Of a stretch of 64,000 nt of DNA, positions 63,447-64,000 are shown one piece after another (position 1 is the first letter of the stretch; the number at the start of each line of letters is the position of its first letter). The position numbers were made by a program, and so were the translations under genes. Below the pieces are notes generated by a model. That model searched no databases. It worked only from the letters and a program-made list of their open reading frames with translations, and was not told where the DNA came from. The DNA is from Nematopogon swammerdamellus (lineage: Eukaryota; Arthropoda; Insecta; Lepidoptera; Adelidae). Location: assembly GCA_946902875.1 (NCBI GenBank), contig OX336343.1, positions 11,591,361 to 11,655,360 of the forward strand, given 5' to 3'.

Positions 63447-64000
63447 CTAGTGCGACACTGTTGGAACTGGCACTTCTTCATCTGCGTCGCTATCATTTTC
63501 ATTTTGATCTTGTGGAGCAGTATGATCGCTGATGATGTCTTCTAAAGTACGGAATTCAGTTGTAGAGATGTTGTCATCTACAGAAGAGTTGCCTGGAAAC
63601 GCTTGAAGAATTTCGGGCACAGGTTCGGGAAGAATAATCTCCGTTTCGTTGTGAGCGAAAAAGCCAGCTTTTAAAACTGAAACTATCGCGATAGTTTCAG
63701 TTTTAACTGCTTGCCACGATCCTGAGACATAATGTATAGCATCAAAAATGGTCACCGGTCTCTTGCTGTCAGGGTTTTGCATCTCATTGAAATAACGGAT
63801 AACAAGTCGTTTCCTGTATTGCTGTTTAACTGATTTTACTATGCCCTGGTCCAGAGGTTGCAGTTTGCTAGTTGCGTTAGGTGGAAGGAATTCCAGCTTT
63901 ATATTACGGAGCGTGACATCTTTTGGGTGTGCAGGGCAGGTGTCAATGAAGAGGACGATCTTTCTGCATTTAATTCCGAAGTGGTCGTCTAAAGCTTTAA
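63447..64000 (-). CDS. pogo/Tigger-like (CENP-B family DDE_1) transposase, C-terminal part
   Basis: The minus frame is open from the window end to a stop at 63447. It encodes VLFIDTCPAHPKDVTL (second catalytic Asp) and EFLPPNATSKLQPLDQGIV (third catalytic Asp in QPLDQG), followed by KSVKQQYRKRL and IRYFNEMQ, diagnostic of the DDE_1 superfamily endonuclease of pogo/Tigger elements and jerky-type domesticated genes. An acidic tail with DQNENDSDADEE closes the protein. The first Asp, the CENP-B helix-turn-helix and the start lie beyond the window. No stop is seen in the visible 184 codons, so it may be intact or domesticated. Confidence 0.88.
   Translation of the reverse strand, partial: KALDDHFGIKCRKIVLFIDTCPAHPKDVTLRNIKLEFLPPNATSKLQPLDQGIVKSVKQQYRKRLVIRYFNEMQNPDSKRPVTIFDAIHYVSGSWQAVKTETIAIVSVLKAGFFAHNETEIILPEPVPEILQAFPGNSSVDDNISTTEFRTLEDIISDHTAPQDQNENDSDADEEVPVPTVSH

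Overview
The window reads as a repeat-dense piece of an insect nuclear genome, most likely a moth or butterfly. The base composition is AT-rich. There are TTAGG telomere-type arrays carrying a TRAS/R1-like reverse transcriptase fragment, short-interspersed elements with heads and bodies like those known from noctuid moths, a 5S-rRNA-derived SINE, and many copies of the repeat ending in CGAGTCCGACTCGCACTTGGCCGG-like sequence that is common in Lepidoptera. No rRNA, tRNA, CRISPR or bacterial-type operon is present. No complete host gene can be supported. Two minus-strand segments (5344-5492 and 8741-8952) look like possible host exons, so the window may lie in or between introns of a host gene.

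Layout. 1-772: two TTAGG arrays interrupted by retroelement remnants. 773-13469: non-coding DNA with SINEs, an hAT-type non-autonomous element, a long-TIR MITE and LINE 3' remnants. 13470-19806: a BEL/Pao LTR retrotransposon with a 1952-codon uninterrupted gag-pol frame. 19807-33108: SINEs, a 2.2 kb element with TTAT-flanked inverted repeats (itself hosting a fold-back element and a SINE), a 5S-headed SINE and a 913 bp TA-flanked element. 33109-44750: a three-layer nest in which a SINE was hit by a 5'-truncated LINE (13 bp target duplication), which was then hit by a very young 7.8 kb Ty3/gypsy element (4 bp duplication, one difference between 767 bp LTRs). 44751-55378: MITEs, a Penelope-like remnant with a hammerhead-like motif, and an inverted-repeat-bounded tandem repeat region. 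55389-58696: an apparently full-length RTE-clade LINE with a 993-aa intact ORF and target duplication. 59008-61431: rearranged piggyBac-like copies with a SINE and a LINE fragment nested inside. 63447-64000: the C-terminal part of a pogo/CENP-B-like transposase running off the end.

How the parts relate. The autonomous elements supply enzymes that non-autonomous repeats probably borrow. SINEs with three different architectures share one central domain. One SINE family and an RTE-like LINE fragment end in the same TATG-type tail. The TA-flanked element at 29966-30878 carries a 400 bp block that also lies next to the pogo-like transposase. The most useful new observations are a canonical A AAA AAC frameshift site joining gypsy gag and pol, tandem TATA-box repeats in the RTE 5' UTR, exchangeable SINE modules, and several TIR elements with clear target duplications that I could not assign to a family. 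All calls are by eye from the sequence; no database search was run.
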